From Bacteroidota bacterium (GTDB lineage: Bacteria > Bacteroidota > Bacteroidia > Flavobacteriales_D > Crocinitomicaceae): a stretch of 64,000 nt of DNA. Where the stretch lies: the NCBI GenBank assembly GCA_024280295.1, contig JAJRQK010000029.1, positions 124,001 through 188,000 on the forward strand, written 5' to 3'. Shown piece by piece: positions 16,849 through 27,989 of this stretch. The position numbers were made by a program, and so were the translations under genes. Below the pieces are notes generated by a model that saw nothing but the letters and a program-made list of their open reading frames with translations, ran no database searches and was not told the origin of the DNA. How positions within the stretch are numbered: the stretch's first letter is position 1; each line of letters opens with the position of its first letter.

Positions 16849-18605
16849 AACAACTTAAATTCATCTTTCCTGAACTGATAGTTGGATTGATCTTATTCAT
16901 TCTAACAGTGACTACCTTTTGGGGAACTGAAAATTATGAATACCGTATTATTCACTCTGATGGTCGTGGCTATTATGCTTTCTTACCTGCTGTTTTTATT
17001 CAAAAAGATCTTAGTTTTAAATCAACTCACGCTGCCGAGATCGATAGTTATGAATTAAGTATTGATCCGCACTACCTCGTTGTAAATAAAAAAGGGCAAT
17101 CATTCAATAAATGCTATCCTGGTGTGGCAACATTGCAACTTCCCTTCTTTATAGCGGCCACTTTGATAGATTCGGGAGAATCAAATGTAACTGGTTATTC
17201 GCTAACCTTTCTGAAACTTTTCCACATAGGCGCTCTGTTCTTTGGTGTACTAGGCTTCTTATTTCTAAGACGATACCTTGGGTTGGTTTTAGTTGACAAA
17301 CGACTTGCTCTTATCACTACAATTCTGATCTTCTTTGGAACAACAATGTTCTACCAAACTGTATTTCGCCCAAGTAACTCTCATCATTACTCTTTCTTCT
17401 TATTCGCTGCCTTTGCTTACTACATTCAGATGTTTTTTCGTTCGAAAAAACTTAAGCATGCTATTTTCATAGGCCTCATTCTTGGATTAATAGTGATGGT
17501 TCGTCCGCTAAACATATTAGTTGTCTTATCAATACCATTCATATTGGGAGACTTAAAGAATGTGAAACTTTTCTTCGAGCAACTACTTCAATTAAGGAAT
17601 AAACAGTTGATATTGGCTTTTCTCACATTCCTAATTTCAATCAGTCCGATTTTCTTACTTAATTACGCTGAGACTGGCAACTGGATGAATTGGTCTTATG
17701 AAGGAGAAGGCTTTAACTTTGGGTTTACTCACTATCTTGATGTTCTCTTTAGTTTCCGAATTGGATTATTTGTACACGTACCTCTTGTTCTTATTTCTGC
17801 AATAGGAATTCTAATAATGCTCAATAAAGTCTTACAGACTGCACTTTTTTGGCTGGGATATTTCCTCATTATTACCTTCTTCATTTCTTCTTGGTGGAGT
17901 TGGGATTTTGGAGGCTTTTATGGTAATCGTGTCTATATAGAACACCTAGTGTTTTTCGCACTTCCACTAGCTTATTTTATTAAATCCATTCGATTGAAAT
18001 GGGTTGCATACTCTATTGTAACGGTATGTACATTATTTATATGGATGAGAGCTTACCAACTTGTAAAAGGTATCATTCCTAATAGAATGACGGCAGTTAC
18101 ATTTTTCAAATCAATTGGAGTTTTTGGTGATGAACATGTAGGAGATTTTGCATTTAATCGTGATTGTGAGCCGTTTGGTGTGGGACCTCGAAAAATTTTG
18201 CTTCACCCCAACGGAAATACTCCTATGCGCTTTGATGAAACAAGAGAGTTTGGGCTGGATGTAAGTTTCTCCTTGCCCATAGAGGCAAAGTTAAATCGTT
18301 ATTTATTTCACCTTGAAATAAAAAAAACACTCGATAATAACAGTGACTATAAGAGTGTATTTGTCGTTTTTGATGCTTATGACACCCTCACAAACTACCG
18401 TGAATATCAGGCTAGACCAATGTATGAATACTTCAAGGAGGGAGAAGGTGAAACAATAACGCAAATAATAGAGCAAGAGTACTTCATTAATCCACGGACA
18501 AACATAAATAAAATTAACATCTATATTTGGAATTCAGAATTTAAAAATTTTACAATTGAAGACTATAAAATAGAAGCAAAAGAGTATCTCCCCTTTGACA
18601 AATAG
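16845..18605 (+). CDS. Multi-pass membrane glycosyltransferase-like protein (GT-C type)
   Basis: The 586-residue protein begins with GTG overlapping the preceding GT2 stop by 4 bp. It has about ten hydrophobic segments over residues 8-410 and a soluble C-terminal domain of about 170 residues. The first outer loop reads IHSDGRGYYAFLPAVFI, an acidic loop motif in the position where GT-C enzymes of the PMT/GT39 group carry their catalytic Asp. The hydrophobic layout and pairing with a polyprenyl-phosphate sugar synthase support a membrane transferase that uses a lipid-linked sugar on the outer face. The acceptor cannot be predicted. The exact GT family is not certain. Confidence 0.7.
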   Translation: MKQLKFIFPELIVGLILFILTVTTFWGTENYEYRIIHSDGRGYYAFLPAVFIQKDLSFKSTHAAEIDSYELSIDPHYLVVNKKGQSFNKCYPGVATLQLPFFIAATLIDSGESNVTGYSLTFLKLFHIGALFFGVLGFLFLRRYLGLVLVDKRLALITTILIFFGTTMFYQTVFRPSNSHHYSFFLFAAFAYYIQMFFRSKKLKHAIFIGLILGLIVMVRPLNILVVLSIPFILGDLKNVKLFFEQLLQLRNKQLILAFLTFLISISPIFLLNYAETGNWMNWSYEGEGFNFGFTHYLDVLFSFRIGLFVHVPLVLISAIGILIMLNKVLQTALFWLGYFLIITFFISSWWSWDFGGFYGNRVYIEHLVFFALPLAYFIKSIRLKWVAYSIVTVCTLFIWMRAYQLVKGIIPNRMTAVTFFKSIGVFGDEHVGDFAFNRDCEPFGVGPRKILLHPNGNTPMRFDETREFGLDVSFSLPIEAKLNRYLFHLEIKKTLDNNSDYKSVFVVFDAYDTLTNYREYQARPMYEYFKEGEGETITQIIEQEYFINPRTNINKINIYIWNSEFKNFTIEDYKIEAKEYLPFDK

Positions 18606-18660
18606 TTGATGGCAACGTTGATTTTCATCTCATTTCCATTATTTTCGCATCAGATCGATT

Positions 18661-19164
18661 ATGAGTACTATGCAAGAAATATTATCCAGTCGGGAAATTC
18701 AACAAAAAATTGAGAGGATAGCCCATCAACTTATTGAGAACACTTTTGAAGAAAAACAAATATTCATTGGTGGAATTCATGGGAATGGGAGTATTCTTGC
18801 AAACTTATTGGTACAAATTATTCAAGCGAACTCTGAAACCAGAGTCACTATTTTTAAAATCAAGATCAACAAAGACAATCCTTGGGATGAATCGATTGAA
18901 ATTACAGCAACACCTCAAGAATTAACAGATTCCTATATATTCTTGGTAGATGATGTTATAAACTCTGGTAAAACATTGCAATTTGCGTTGGTTGAAATGC
19001 TGAAATTTCCAACAAAAGCAATAAAAACAGTAACCTTAGTTGACCGAAAGCACCGACGCTTCCCTATTAAAGCAAATTTTGTTGGCCTCAGTCTTTCTAC
19101 AACATTGCAGGATCGTGTAGAGGTGGATTTAACACCAGGTTCTGAAAAAGCTTATTTAGTATGA
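18661..19164 (+). CDS. PyrR-like type I phosphoribosyltransferase
   Basis: The 167-residue protein has the type I PRTase fold: a flexible-loop region, the PRPP-binding motif IFLVDDVINSGKT at about residues 97-109, and a hood segment with DRKHRRFPIKANFVGLSL, all resembling PyrR (uracil phosphoribosyltransferase/pyrimidine attenuator). In Bacteroidota such proteins are often labelled simply phosphoribosyltransferase. The RNA-binding role known for Bacillus PyrR cannot be assumed here. Its stop overlaps the murQ start in an ATGA at 19161-19164, so both proteins are probably made together. The start at 18661 is used. An internal ATG three codons later is also possible. Confidence 0.8.
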   Translation: MSTMQEILSSREIQQKIERIAHQLIENTFEEKQIFIGGIHGNGSILANLLVQIIQANSETRVTIFKIKINKDNPWDESIEITATPQELTDSYIFLVDDVINSGKTLQFALVEMLKFPTKAIKTVTLVDRKHRRFPIKANFVGLSLSTTLQDRVEVDLTPGSEKAYLV

Positions 19165-19970
19165 TTGACAAGCAAACTGAATCCACTTCAAATTACGACA
19201 ATCTTGAAGAAATGTCGACACTAGAACTTTTGAAAGGAATTAATTCGGAAGATCAAACCGTTGCACTAGCTGTTGAGAGCATTATTCCTCAGATTAATTC
19301 TTTTATAGATAATTGCTACGAAAGGATGAGTAAAGGAGGACGCTTATTTTATATAGGAGCTGGGACAAGTGGTAGATTAGGAATCGTTGACGCTAGTGAA
19401 TGCCCTCCTACTTTTGGGGTTGATCATGGAGTTGTCGTTGGTTTAATGGCCGGAGGAGATTCAGCCATGAGAAAGGCTGTTGAATTTGCCGAAGATGACA
19501 CAAATCAAGGTTGGACTGATCTTCAGAAATTTGAGATTACAAAAAACGATACACTTATCGGAATTGCAGCATCTGGAACAACTCCTTATGTTATTGGAGC
19601 AATGGAATCAGCAAATGAAAATGGAGTATTAACCGGCTCGATCTCTTGTAATCCAGGATCACCCGTTGAATTGACAGCACAATACCCTATGACTCCAGTT
19701 GTTGGATCTGAATTTGTGACTGGCAGCACACGAATGAAGTCTGGAACAGCTCAGAAATTGATACTGAATATGATCAGTACAACATTGATGATCAAATTAG
19801 GACATGTCAAAGGCAATCGAATGGTAGATATGCAACTGAGCAATAACAAATTGGTAGATCGAGGAATAAAAATGATCCAAGAGGCATTGGCTGTTAGTTA
19901 TGATGAAGCTGCAGAATTACTTAAAAAACATGAAAGCGTAAGAAAAGCAACCGATAACTATAACAAATAA
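19161..19970 (+). CDS. murQ: N-acetylmuramic acid 6-phosphate etherase
   Basis: MurQ removes D-lactate from MurNAc-6-phosphate, giving GlcNAc-6-phosphate during peptidoglycan recycling. The 269-residue protein is a SIS-domain enzyme with the family motifs LFYIGAGTSGRLGIVDASEC, GLMAGGDSAMRKAVEFAEDD, GIAASGTTPYVIGA and the phosphosugar loop EFVTGSTRMKSGTAQK. It is slightly shorter than E. coli MurQ (298), mostly at the C-terminus. It overlaps the phosphoribosyltransferase gene by 4 bp and is followed after 8 bp by a small membrane protein. No kinase for MurNAc is nearby in the window. Confidence 0.95.
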   Translation: MIDKQTESTSNYDNLEEMSTLELLKGINSEDQTVALAVESIIPQINSFIDNCYERMSKGGRLFYIGAGTSGRLGIVDASECPPTFGVDHGVVVGLMAGGDSAMRKAVEFAEDDTNQGWTDLQKFEITKNDTLIGIAASGTTPYVIGAMESANENGVLTGSISCNPGSPVELTAQYPMTPVVGSEFVTGSTRMKSGTAQKLILNMISTTLMIKLGHVKGNRMVDMQLSNNKLVDRGIKMIQEALAVSYDEAAELLKKHESVRKATDNYNK

Positions 19971-19978
19971 TTAAAACA

Positions 19979-20290
19979 ATGTCAGAAGAAATACTAGACC
20001 AAGGACACAAACATGTTCAATCATCAATTTCAGGAACAGTTAATTTACCAAACTCTGGAGGTATTTTAGCAATGGGAATATTATCAATTCTTTTTGCAGG
20101 AGGAATTGGAATTATTCTAGGTATAATCTCCTTAAGTATATCAGGTAAAGCAGAACGATTATATCGAGAGAATCCAGATAAATACCGCTTAGGATCCTAT
20201 AAGAATATGAAAGCAGGAAAAGTCTGCTCAATTATTGGAATGTCACTTGCAGTACTAGTCATCTTGATAGTTGTTGTTGCAAATGTTTAA
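19979..20290 (+). CDS. Small two-helix membrane protein (CCC-motif/DUF4190-like)
   Basis: The 103-residue protein has two hydrophobic segments, about residues 29-50 (ILAMGILSILFAGGIGIILGII) and 80-102 (VCSIIGMSLAVLVILIVVV), joined by a polar loop with RENPDKYRLGSYKNMKAGK. This pattern occurs in Bacteroidota proteins annotated as CCC-motif membrane proteins. The role is unknown. It lies 8 bp after murQ and is probably the last gene of that operon. Confidence 0.75.
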   Translation: MSEEILDQGHKHVQSSISGTVNLPNSGGILAMGILSILFAGGIGIILGIISLSISGKAERLYRENPDKYRLGSYKNMKAGKVCSIIGMSLAVLVILIVVVANV

Positions 20291-20332
20291 TAACTGAATT
20301 CCCACAATCATAGTTGAGAATACAACTTTAAC

Positions 20333-20362
20333 AAAAAATAGGGAACTATTTTAGTTCCCTAT
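20333..20362 (-). terminator. Terminator of clpC
   Basis: On the minus strand an 11-bp perfect stem (ATAGGGAACTA/TAGTTCCCTAT, 3-nt loop) is followed by a run of six T. It lies 52 bp after the clpC stop. Confidence 0.85.
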
Positions 20363-20414
20363 ACTGCAAGTAGTGATTCTCACTATTTTAGTTTATACTA
20401 TTACTAACAAAGAA

Positions 20415-22952
20415 TTAATCCTTCTTCGTTTCTGCCTTTTTACTTTTCCCTTTCTCGATATCTACAAGTAATTCACTAGCCCCTTTTTCAATATCAATAT
20501 TAATTGTATCTCCTTCTTTCAAATTTGATTTCACAATTTCCTCAGCCAATGGATCTTCCACATACTTCTGAATTGCACGTTTCAATGGACGAGCACCAAA
20601 TTTTTCGTCATACCCCTTATCTACAATGAAATCTTTAGCCGCGGCAGTCACAGAAATCTCATAACCAAGATCTCTGATTCTCCCGTACAATTTCTCCATT
20701 TCAATATCGATAATCTTATGAATATCTTCACGAGTGAGTGATTTAAACATGATAATATCATCAACACGATTCAAAAACTCTGGAGAAAACGCTTTACGCA
20801 ATGCATTTTGCACAACTGCTTTCGCATGATCATCCTTCTGATCAGTCTGCGATTTTGTCCCGAAACCAACTCCAGATCCAAAATCAGCCAATTGACGAGC
20901 CCCGATATTTGATGTCATAATCAAAATCGTATTCTTGAAATCAATCTTTCGACCAAGTCCATCTGTCATGTGACCATCATCTAGCGCTTGAAGTAACAAA
21001 TTAAATACATCTGGATGGGCTTTTTCAATTTCATCTAGCAAAACAATTGAATATGGCTTTTGTCGAATTTTCTCTGTAAGTTGTCCACCCTCTTCGTATC
21101 CAACGTATCCCGGAGGCGCTCCTACCAATCGTGAAATTGAAAACTTCTCCATGTATTCAGACATATCAATTCGAATCAGTGAATCTTCAGAATCGAATAA
21201 ATATTTTGCAAGAACTTTTGCTAATTGTGTTTTTCCAACTCCAGTTGGTCCGAGGAAGAAAAATGACCCGATTGGCTTGTTAGGATCTTTAAGTCCTGCA
21301 CGATTACGCTGAATAGCCTTAACAACCTTTCGAACCGCCTCACTTTGACCAATAACTTTCGATTCAATTTCTTCGGCCATTACTGCTAATCGGCCAATCT
21401 CAGATTCAGAGATACGAGTTACCGGAACTCCTGACATCATTGATACAACTTCAGCAACGTGCTCTTCAGTAACCAAAACACGATTACTTTTAGACTCTTC
21501 TTCCCATTTTGCTTTTGCAGTTTCTAGTTCTTCTTGTAATTTGCGTTCACTATCTCGTAACTCTGCAGCTTTTTCGTACTGCTGAGAACGAATTACTTCA
21601 TTCTTTTGATCTTTTAGATCTTCGATTTTCTTCTCAATGTCTAAAATTTCTTGAGGAACATTAATATTTGTGAGATGCACACGTGATCCAACTTCATCCA
21701 GAGCATCAATTGCTTTATCAGGAAGATGCCGATCCGTGATATAGCGTTCAGTTAATCTGACACAAGCTTCAATTGCTTCGTTCGAATAGCTAACAGAGTG
21801 ATGATCTTCATAACGTTCCTTAATATTATTCAAAATTTTAATCGTCTCAACCTGAGAGGTAGGTTCAATGATCACTTTTTGAAATCTTCGTGCTAATGCT
21901 CCATCTTTTTCAATATGTTGGCGGTACTCATCAAAAGTTGTAGCACCAATCGCTTGCATTTCACCGCGAGCTAACGCAGGCTTTAACATATTTGAAGCAT
22001 CCAATGATCCAGAAGCTCCACCAGCACCGATTATAGTATGAATTTCATCAATAAAGAGAATTACATCCGGATTTTTCTCGATTTCTTGCATCACAGCTTT
22101 CATCCGCTCCTCAAACTGACCCCGATATTTTGTGCCTGCTACCAAAGAAGCCAAGTCCAACGATACTATTCTCTTATCAAAAAGAACGCGAGATACTTTA
22201 CGCTGAGTTATCAATAAAGCTAATCCTTCAGCGATGGCACTCTTACCAACTCCAGGTTCACCAATCAAAATTGGATTATTTTTCTTTCTCCTTGAAAGAA
22301 TTTGACTTACTCGTTCGATTTCCTTTTCTCGACCAACAATAGGATCAAGTCGGCCCGCTTCAGCCATTTTCGTTAAATCTCTTCCAAAGTTATCCAATAC
22401 AGGAGTTTTCGATTTAGGATCACTCTTTCGACTTGCCGAATATGGTTCTTCACCTCCAGTAGCACCATCTTCTTCAGTTCCTCCAGGAAATTCAGCCCTT
22501 GGAATAATTACATCATCTCTCATAGACTCTAATTCGTCTTTTACGTTTTCATAAATCACACCATATTTGTTTAAAATACTGCATGCTACATTATCTTCAT
22601 TCTTCAGAATCGAAAGTAATAAATGTTCCGTTCCGATCATTTTGCTTTTGTACAATTTAGCTTCAAGATACGTCAACTTCAATACACGCTCGGCCTGTTT
22701 CACTAATGGTATATTTGATAAGTTTTTACCACCAACCGAAAGGTTACTCGACAAATTTCGTTCAATTTCATTGCGGATCATTTTTAAATCCAACTGAAAT
22801 TCATGCAAAACAGTTACTGCCTTCCCATCACCTTCTCTTATTAACCCTAGGAGAAGATGCTCCACACCGATAAAATCATTTCCTAATCGAAGGGCTTCCT
22901 CACGACTAAAACTAATGACATCTTTTACTCTTTGCGAAAATTTTGCTTCCAT
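20415..22952 (-). CDS. clpC: Clp protease ATPase subunit ClpC
   Basis: ClpC is the Hsp100 unfoldase that feeds substrates to ClpP. The 845-residue protein has two Clp N repeats (residues 1-140), AAA module 1 with GEPGVGKSA and [16 protein letters not shown], a short middle region with a UVR-type segment ([18 protein letters not shown], about residues 450-480), and AAA module 2 with GPTGVGKT and [15 protein letters not shown], ending in a ClpB D2-small domain. The short middle region and the UVR segment separate it from ClpB, which is also in this window. It is transcribed alone, with a TATATTTG -7 element at 23012-23019 and a good terminator. Confidence 0.97.
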   Translation of the reverse strand: MEAKFSQRVKDVISFSREEALRLGNDFIGVEHLLLGLIREGDGKAVTVLHEFQLDLKMIRNEIERNLSSNLSVGGKNLSNIPLVKQAERVLKLTYLEAKLYKSKMIGTEHLLLSILKNEDNVACSILNKYGVIYENVKDELESMRDDVIIPRAEFPGGTEEDGATGGEEPYSASRKSDPKSKTPVLDNFGRDLTKMAEAGRLDPIVGREKEIERVSQILSRRKKNNPILIGEPGVGKSAIAEGLALLITQRKVSRVLFDKRIVSLDLASLVAGTKYRGQFEERMKAVMQEIEKNPDVILFIDEIHTIIGAGGASGSLDASNMLKPALARGEMQAIGATTFDEYRQHIEKDGALARRFQKVIIEPTSQVETIKILNNIKERYEDHHSVSYSNEAIEACVRLTERYITDRHLPDKAIDALDEVGSRVHLTNINVPQEILDIEKKIEDLKDQKNEVIRSQQYEKAAELRDSERKLQEELETAKAKWEEESKSNRVLVTEEHVAEVVSMMSGVPVTRISESEIGRLAVMAEEIESKVIGQSEAVRKVVKAIQRNRAGLKDPNKPIGSFFFLGPTGVGKTQLAKVLAKYLFDSEDSLIRIDMSEYMEKFSISRLVGAPPGYVGYEEGGQLTEKIRQKPYSIVLLDEIEKAHPDVFNLLLQALDDGHMTDGLGRKIDFKNTILIMTSNIGARQLADFGSGVGFGTKSQTDQKDDHAKAVVQNALRKAFSPEFLNRVDDIIMFKSLTREDIHKIIDIEMEKLYGRIRDLGYEISVTAAAKDFIVDKGYDEKFGARPLKRAIQKYVEDPLAEEIVKSNLKEGDTINIDIEKGASELLVDIEKGKSKKAETKKD

Positions 22953-23011
22953 ATTAATTTAACTCTATTAAGTAAATAGACGAAGTAAAAATGAACATTT
23001 TACATCACTTA

Positions 23012-23019
23012 CAAATATA
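23012..23019 (-). promoter_or_regulatory. -7 element of the clpC promoter
   Basis: TATATTTG on the minus strand fits TANNTTTG and lies 60 nt before the clpC ATG. No CIRCE-like or other stress-regulator repeat is seen beside it. Confidence 0.5.
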
Positions 23020-23181
23020 TAACGAATAAAATTGTTAATAAGTCACCTAAATAATCTATTTTCCACAGATTTTTGTTAGTAATTCAATAAAAATAACTCA
23101 GCGGTTTGTCGCTTCAAATAACTAATTTCGAATCTTGCAAATAACAGGCACAAATCGTGCTAAATATAAAATTGTGACAAG

Positions 23182-25764
23182 ATGGCAGACGGAGAAAGAA
23201 TAATCCAAATTAACATCGAGGATGAAATGAAATCAGCCTACATCGATTATTCGATGTCGGTAATTGTGTCAAGAGCACTTCCTGACGTGAGAGATGGATT
23301 TAAACCTGTACACCGACGTGTATTATATGGCATGCAGGATCTTGGTGTATATTCAAACCGAGCACATAAGAAGTCGGCTAGAATTGTTGGGGAGGTACTA
23401 GGTAAGTATCATCCACATGGTGATAGTTCAGTATATGACACCATGGTTCGTATGGCTCAACCATGGTCGCTTCGATATCCTTTAGTGGATGGACAAGGTA
23501 ACTTTGGGTCAATTGATGGTGATAGCCCTGCAGCAATGCGTTACACTGAAGCACGACTTCGCAAAATAGCAGAAGAAATGCTTTCTGATCTCGATAAAGA
23601 GACCGTTGATTTTGCTCCAAATTTCGATGATAGTTTAGAAGAACCAACTGTTCTTCCTTCAAAAATACCTAACCTCCTTGCAAATGGAGCGAGTGGAATT
23701 GCAGTCGGAATGGCTACCAACATGGCTCCTCATAACCTGTCAGAAGTTGTTGATGGCTGTATTGCTCTTGTAGATAATCCTGATATTGAAATCGAAGAGT
23801 TATTAAAATTTGTAAAAGCACCTGATTTTCCAACAGGAGGTATCATCTATGGATATGAAGGAGTTCGCGATGCGCTTCTAACTGGTCGCGGTCGTATTGT
23901 TATGCGTGGTAAGGCCGAAATTGAAGAAACGAAAAGTGGTCGTGAGGTCATCATTGTTACTGAGATTCCTTACCAAGTGAACAAGTCGGACATGATTAAG
24001 AAAACTGCAGATCTTGTTAACGACAAGAAAATTGATGGTATTTCTGATCTTCGTGATGAATCTGATAGAAATGGAATGCGTATCGTTTATGAACTGAAGC
24101 GTGATGCAATCCCTAACGTTGTTCTTAACAAACTATACAAATACACTGCATTGCAGAGTTCATTCTCAGTAAACAACATCTGTTTAGTTAATGGCCGCCC
24201 ACAGATGCTAAATCTGAAACAACTCATCACTTACTTTATTGAGTTCCGTCATGAAGTTATCGTTCGTAGAACAAAATATGAGCTGCGAAAAGCGGAAGAA
24301 AGAGCGCATATACTTGAAGGATTAATCATTGCTTCAGATAATATTGATGAAGTAATTAAGTTAATTCGAGGATCGAAAAGTCCGGATGAGGCCAGAGTGA
24401 AATTAATGGAACGCTTCGAACTCTCAGACATTCAATCAAGAGCAATCGTCGAAATGAGATTACGTCATTTGACAGGACTTGAGCAAGAGAAATTACGTGC
24501 AGAATTTGACGAGTTAATGATATTGATCACAGATTTGAAAGATATTCTTGCGAATGAATCACGTAGAAGAGACATTATTAAAGAAGAACTTGCGCACGTT
24601 AAAGAGAAATATGGCGATGAACGGCGTTCAGTTATTGAGTACTCAGCAAGCGAAATGCGAATTGAGGATTTAATTCCAGATGAAGAGGTAATTGTAACAA
24701 TTTCTCACGCTGGATATATTAAGCGTACAAGTCTTGCAGAATACAAAGTTCAGAATCGCGGTGGGATGGGATCTAAAGGATCAACTACCCGTGATAAAGA
24801 TTTCTTAGAAGAATTGTTTGTTGCAACTAACCATAATTACTTATTAATCTTCACCGAGAAAGGGAAATGTTTCTGGATGCGTGTCTTTGAAATTCCAGAA
24901 GGGAGTAAAATAAGTAAGGGACGAGCTATTCAGAACTTATTAAACATTGGTCAAGATGATAAAATCAAGGCTTATGTTAGAGTACAAGATTTGACGGATA
25001 AAGAATATGTTGAGAATAATTACATCGTGATGGCTACCAAGCAAGGTGTAATCAAAAAAACATCATTGGAGGCATATTCTCGTCCACGCACGAATGGAAT
25101 TAATGCTATTACTATTCGTGAGAATGATGAACTATTAGAGGCTAAGTTGACAAACGGAACTAATGAAATAGTTCTTGCAACTACAGCGGGTCGAGCAATT
25201 CGATTCAACGAAGAGAAAGTTCGTTCAATGGGTAGAAATGCTGCAGGTGTTAGAGGGGTAAGACTTTCTGGTCCGGAAGACGAAGTGATCGGAATGATTT
25301 GTGTTGAGGATATTTACTCTACTATTATGGTTGTTTCGGAAAAAGGATACGGTAAACGCACGTATTTGAACGACCCAGAAGATCATCAACCTGTCTATCG
25401 AATTACTAATCGTGGAGGAAAAGGAGTCAAAACCTTAAATGTGACCGAGAAAACAGGTAAGCTACTTGCGATTAAGAACGTAACAAACGAGCAAGATTTG
25501 ATGATCATCACTAAGTCGGGAATTACAATTCGTATGCATGTAGATTCAATTCGTACAATGGGTAGAGCTGCACAGGGTGTTAAACTTATCAACCTAAAAT
25601 CGAAAGCGGAAATTGCTGCAGTAGCTCGCGTGCCAAGAAGCGAAGACGAGGATGAGGAAACAATTGACGGAGTTGAAGGAACAGATGAAAATAAAAATAG
25701 TACAGACGAAAGCGACACTGGAACAGAGAGTGGCACGGATGTTGACATTGATTCTGTGGAATAA
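23182..25764 (+). CDS. gyrA: DNA gyrase subunit A
   Basis: GyrA is the breakage-reunion subunit of gyrase, which introduces negative supercoils. The 860-residue protein has the catalytic tyrosine Y121 in [10 protein letters not shown] and a quinolone region [11 protein letters not shown] with S82 and D86, equivalent to E. coli S83 and D87, both in the drug-sensitive state. The six-bladed C-terminal domain begins with a GyrA box-like [10 protein letters not shown], which marks it as GyrA rather than ParC. The last 40 residues are strongly acidic ([18 protein letters not shown]), a feature common in GyrA C-terminal tails. The next gene starts 36 bp downstream. Confidence 0.97.
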   Translation: MADGERIIQINIEDEMKSAYIDYSMSVIVSRALPDVRDGFKPVHRRVLYGMQDLGVYSNRAHKKSARIVGEVLGKYHPHGDSSVYDTMVRMAQPWSLRYPLVDGQGNFGSIDGDSPAAMRYTEARLRKIAEEMLSDLDKETVDFAPNFDDSLEEPTVLPSKIPNLLANGASGIAVGMATNMAPHNLSEVVDGCIALVDNPDIEIEELLKFVKAPDFPTGGIIYGYEGVRDALLTGRGRIVMRGKAEIEETKSGREVIIVTEIPYQVNKSDMIKKTADLVNDKKIDGISDLRDESDRNGMRIVYELKRDAIPNVVLNKLYKYTALQSSFSVNNICLVNGRPQMLNLKQLITYFIEFRHEVIVRRTKYELRKAEERAHILEGLIIASDNIDEVIKLIRGSKSPDEARVKLMERFELSDIQSRAIVEMRLRHLTGLEQEKLRAEFDELMILITDLKDILANESRRRDIIKEELAHVKEKYGDERRSVIEYSASEMRIEDLIPDEEVIVTISHAGYIKRTSLAEYKVQNRGGMGSKGSTTRDKDFLEELFVATNHNYLLIFTEKGKCFWMRVFEIPEGSKISKGRAIQNLLNIGQDDKIKAYVRVQDLTDKEYVENNYIVMATKQGVIKKTSLEAYSRPRTNGINAITIRENDELLEAKLTNGTNEIVLATTAGRAIRFNEEKVRSMGRNAAGVRGVRLSGPEDEVIGMICVEDIYSTIMVVSEKGYGKRTYLNDPEDHQPVYRITNRGGKGVKTLNVTEKTGKLLAIKNVTNEQDLMIITKSGITIRMHVDSIRTMGRAAQGVKLINLKSKAEIAAVARVPRSEDEDEETIDGVEGTDENKNSTDESDTGTESGTDVDIDSVE

Positions 25765-25799
25765 TCCGTAAATTGCATCTAAATAAGAAAAGAGAGAGA

Positions 25800-27089
25800 A
25801 TGAATAAGTTAGTTAAAAATATAGGACTTGTTGGAGGACTTTTTATCCTATCAACAAGCACCTTTGGACAGAAAAAGAACATCACAAGTGCGGCAGTTGA
25901 AAATCAACGCGCTGGACGAGCTATGGCTACAGGTGATATGGAAACTGCAAAGAACTCCTATCTATCCGCATTAGGATTTATTGACCTCGCAATTGCACAC
26001 GAAGACACAAAAAACAATCAAAAGGCACTTTGGTTAAAAGGAGAAATCTATTCAACAATTGTTGTTCTCGGAGAACAGACTAAAGATCAAGAAATGCTTG
26101 ATGCTGTCAATGGTTCTGAAGCGGGGATCTTGGAGGCACTTGAAGCACTTAAAAAAGGGTATCCAAAGGGGAAAAAATTCCAAGAGGATATTGAAAACAC
26201 AGTGAATAGAAACCGTGCTGTGATGAGTACAATGGCAGGAATGTTCTACACGAATAAAGAATATGTCGAAGCAGCCAAATTTTATTCAACACAGGCAGCA
26301 TTCTCAGAGTGCATAGAAGAGATGGATACAAATGCAATTTTTAATGCAGCACTTTCCTATGATCTTTCTGAACAATATGAATCTGCAGCTGTACTTTATG
26401 TAAAACTGGCTGATGCTGGTTACAAGGGTACGAAATGTATTGTATATGCGTCCTCAGCATATCGTAAAATTGATCAGATAGATAAAGCCAAAGCAATTGT
26501 TGCTAAGGCGAGAGAAACAAATCCAACAGACAAAGACTTACTTCTTGAAGTTGTAAATACAAGTATTGAAGCTGGAGATGCAGCAGGTGCCGAAAAAGCG
26601 TTATCGGATGCAATCGCGTTAGATCCTAATAACAAGCAATTGCACTATACAATTGGGACTATTATGATTGATCTGGGATCAAAGGCTTACAAATCGCAAT
26701 CTGATGAAGGATTATCAGCAGAGGAAATCGCAAGACATAAAGCAACTGGAGATTCTTATTACGCTAAAGCCGAAGAATCATTGCAAAAGGCATTAGAAAT
26801 TGACCCCAACTATGTAGATGCACAATACCAACTTGGCGCACACCTTGTAGAATGGGCTGGAGCGATTAACACAGAGGCAAGTAAGACTGACCCGGATGAT
26901 CGTACGACATATGAAGCTTTAAAGGCGAAAAGTAAAGAAACTTACCAAAGAGCACTTACACCACTTGAAAAATATATCTCAAATTTCCCAGAAGATAAAT
27001 CAGTACTAACGATCTTGTTCCAAATTGAACGCAGTCTCGGTAATTCTGAAAAAGCACTTGAATATAAAAAACGTGCAGACGCACTATAA
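25800..27089 (+). CDS. Exported tetratricopeptide-repeat protein
   Basis: The start is placed at ATG 25800. A longer frame would need a TTG at 25773. From 25800 the protein begins with a signal peptide (MNKLVKNIGLVGGLFILSTSTFG before QKKN). The 429 residues hold several TPR-like helical pairs, clearest at EKALSDAIALDPNNKQLHYT and AEESLQKALEIDPNYVDAQY, plus earlier ones from residue 30. It is a periplasmic scaffold or assembly protein by type. The partner is unknown. It directly follows gyrA with no terminator between and ends in a good terminator, so the two genes are probably cotranscribed. Confidence 0.85.
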   Translation: MNKLVKNIGLVGGLFILSTSTFGQKKNITSAAVENQRAGRAMATGDMETAKNSYLSALGFIDLAIAHEDTKNNQKALWLKGEIYSTIVVLGEQTKDQEMLDAVNGSEAGILEALEALKKGYPKGKKFQEDIENTVNRNRAVMSTMAGMFYTNKEYVEAAKFYSTQAAFSECIEEMDTNAIFNAALSYDLSEQYESAAVLYVKLADAGYKGTKCIVYASSAYRKIDQIDKAKAIVAKARETNPTDKDLLLEVVNTSIEAGDAAGAEKALSDAIALDPNNKQLHYTIGTIMIDLGSKAYKSQSDEGLSAEEIARHKATGDSYYAKAEESLQKALEIDPNYVDAQYQLGAHLVEWAGAINTEASKTDPDDRTTYEALKAKSKETYQRALTPLEKYISNFPEDKSVLTILFQIERSLGNSEKALEYKKRADAL

Positions 27090-27110
27090 AGGTTTAGAAC
27101 ACAATTTTTT

Positions 27111-27142
27111 AAAGCATCTATTCTTTGAGTGGGTGCTTTTTT
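27111..27142 (+). terminator. Terminator after the TPR gene
   Basis: AAGCATCTA pairs with TGGGTGCTT (two G-U pairs) around a 9-nt loop and is followed by six T. Confidence 0.75.
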
Positions 27143-27178
27143 ATTGAAACAATAGTACCTTTACCTCAAAGTAATTAA

Positions 27179-27988
27179 ATGTCTGATCCTTTCCATATCA
27201 TAGAACCCACAGTAAAAAAGGTCCCATTGATTCTCAGTGTCCCTCATTGCGGAACTGAATTCCCCCCTGAAATTATCAACGACTACGTTTCTCAATTGAT
27301 TTCAGCTCCAGACGACACTGACTGGTTTGTCCATGACCTTTATGATTTTGCTTCTGAGTTGGGAATTACAATCATCCATGCAAAATATAGTCGCTGGGTG
27401 ATTGACTTAAATCGTGATCCTAAAAGTGTGCCATTATATGATGATGGAAGAATAATTACTGGGCTTACAACCACAACTGATTTCTTAGGGAAGAACATTT
27501 ACAACTCAGAGGATAAAATTCCAAATCAGCAGGAGGTTGAGCGAAGACTAAAGGAATATTATTGGCCATATTACGCTAAGATTCAATCACTTTTAAATGA
27601 GCGTAAATTAGAATTTGGAAAGTCATTGCTTTGGGACGCCCACTCTATACGTCATTTAGTACCCACAATTCGAAAAGAAGTGTTTCCAGATATGATTCTT
27701 GGCAATAACGATGGGAAAACAGCGCATCCAATTCTCATTGAAAATACATTGAGTAATTTAAAGTCAGGGAATTATGGAGTGAATCATAATACTCCATTCA
27801 AAGGCGGGCATATTACACGGTATTTTGGTAAACCGGAAGACAATCAGCATGCACTTCAACTAGAGATGAATAAAATTCTCTATATGGATGATTCTGAAAC
27901 AAAATTCCATGAAGGTAGAGCAAATCAAATGAGGGTTATCCTCAAAAAAACTTTTAGCACATTAATCGATCAATTAGATCAATTTTAA
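27179..27988 (+). CDS. hutG: N-formylglutamate amidohydrolase
   Basis: This metal-dependent hydrolase splits N-formylglutamate into glutamate and formate, the last step of the formylglutamate branch of histidine degradation. The 269-residue protein shows the family motifs ILSVPHCGTEFP, DTDWFVHDLYDF, SRWVIDLNRDP, LLWDAHSIRH and GGHITRYFGKP. One base separates it from the hutF homologue that makes its substrate, which strongly supports the assignment. A near-consensus -7 element (TACCTTTA) lies at 27156-27163. Confidence 0.92.
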   Translation: MSDPFHIIEPTVKKVPLILSVPHCGTEFPPEIINDYVSQLISAPDDTDWFVHDLYDFASELGITIIHAKYSRWVIDLNRDPKSVPLYDDGRIITGLTTTTDFLGKNIYNSEDKIPNQQEVERRLKEYYWPYYAKIQSLLNERKLEFGKSLLWDAHSIRHLVPTIRKEVFPDMILGNNDGKTAHPILIENTLSNLKSGNYGVNHNTPFKGGHITRYFGKPEDNQHALQLEMNKILYMDDSETKFHEGRANQMRVILKKTFSTLIDQLDQF

Positions 27989-27989
27989 T

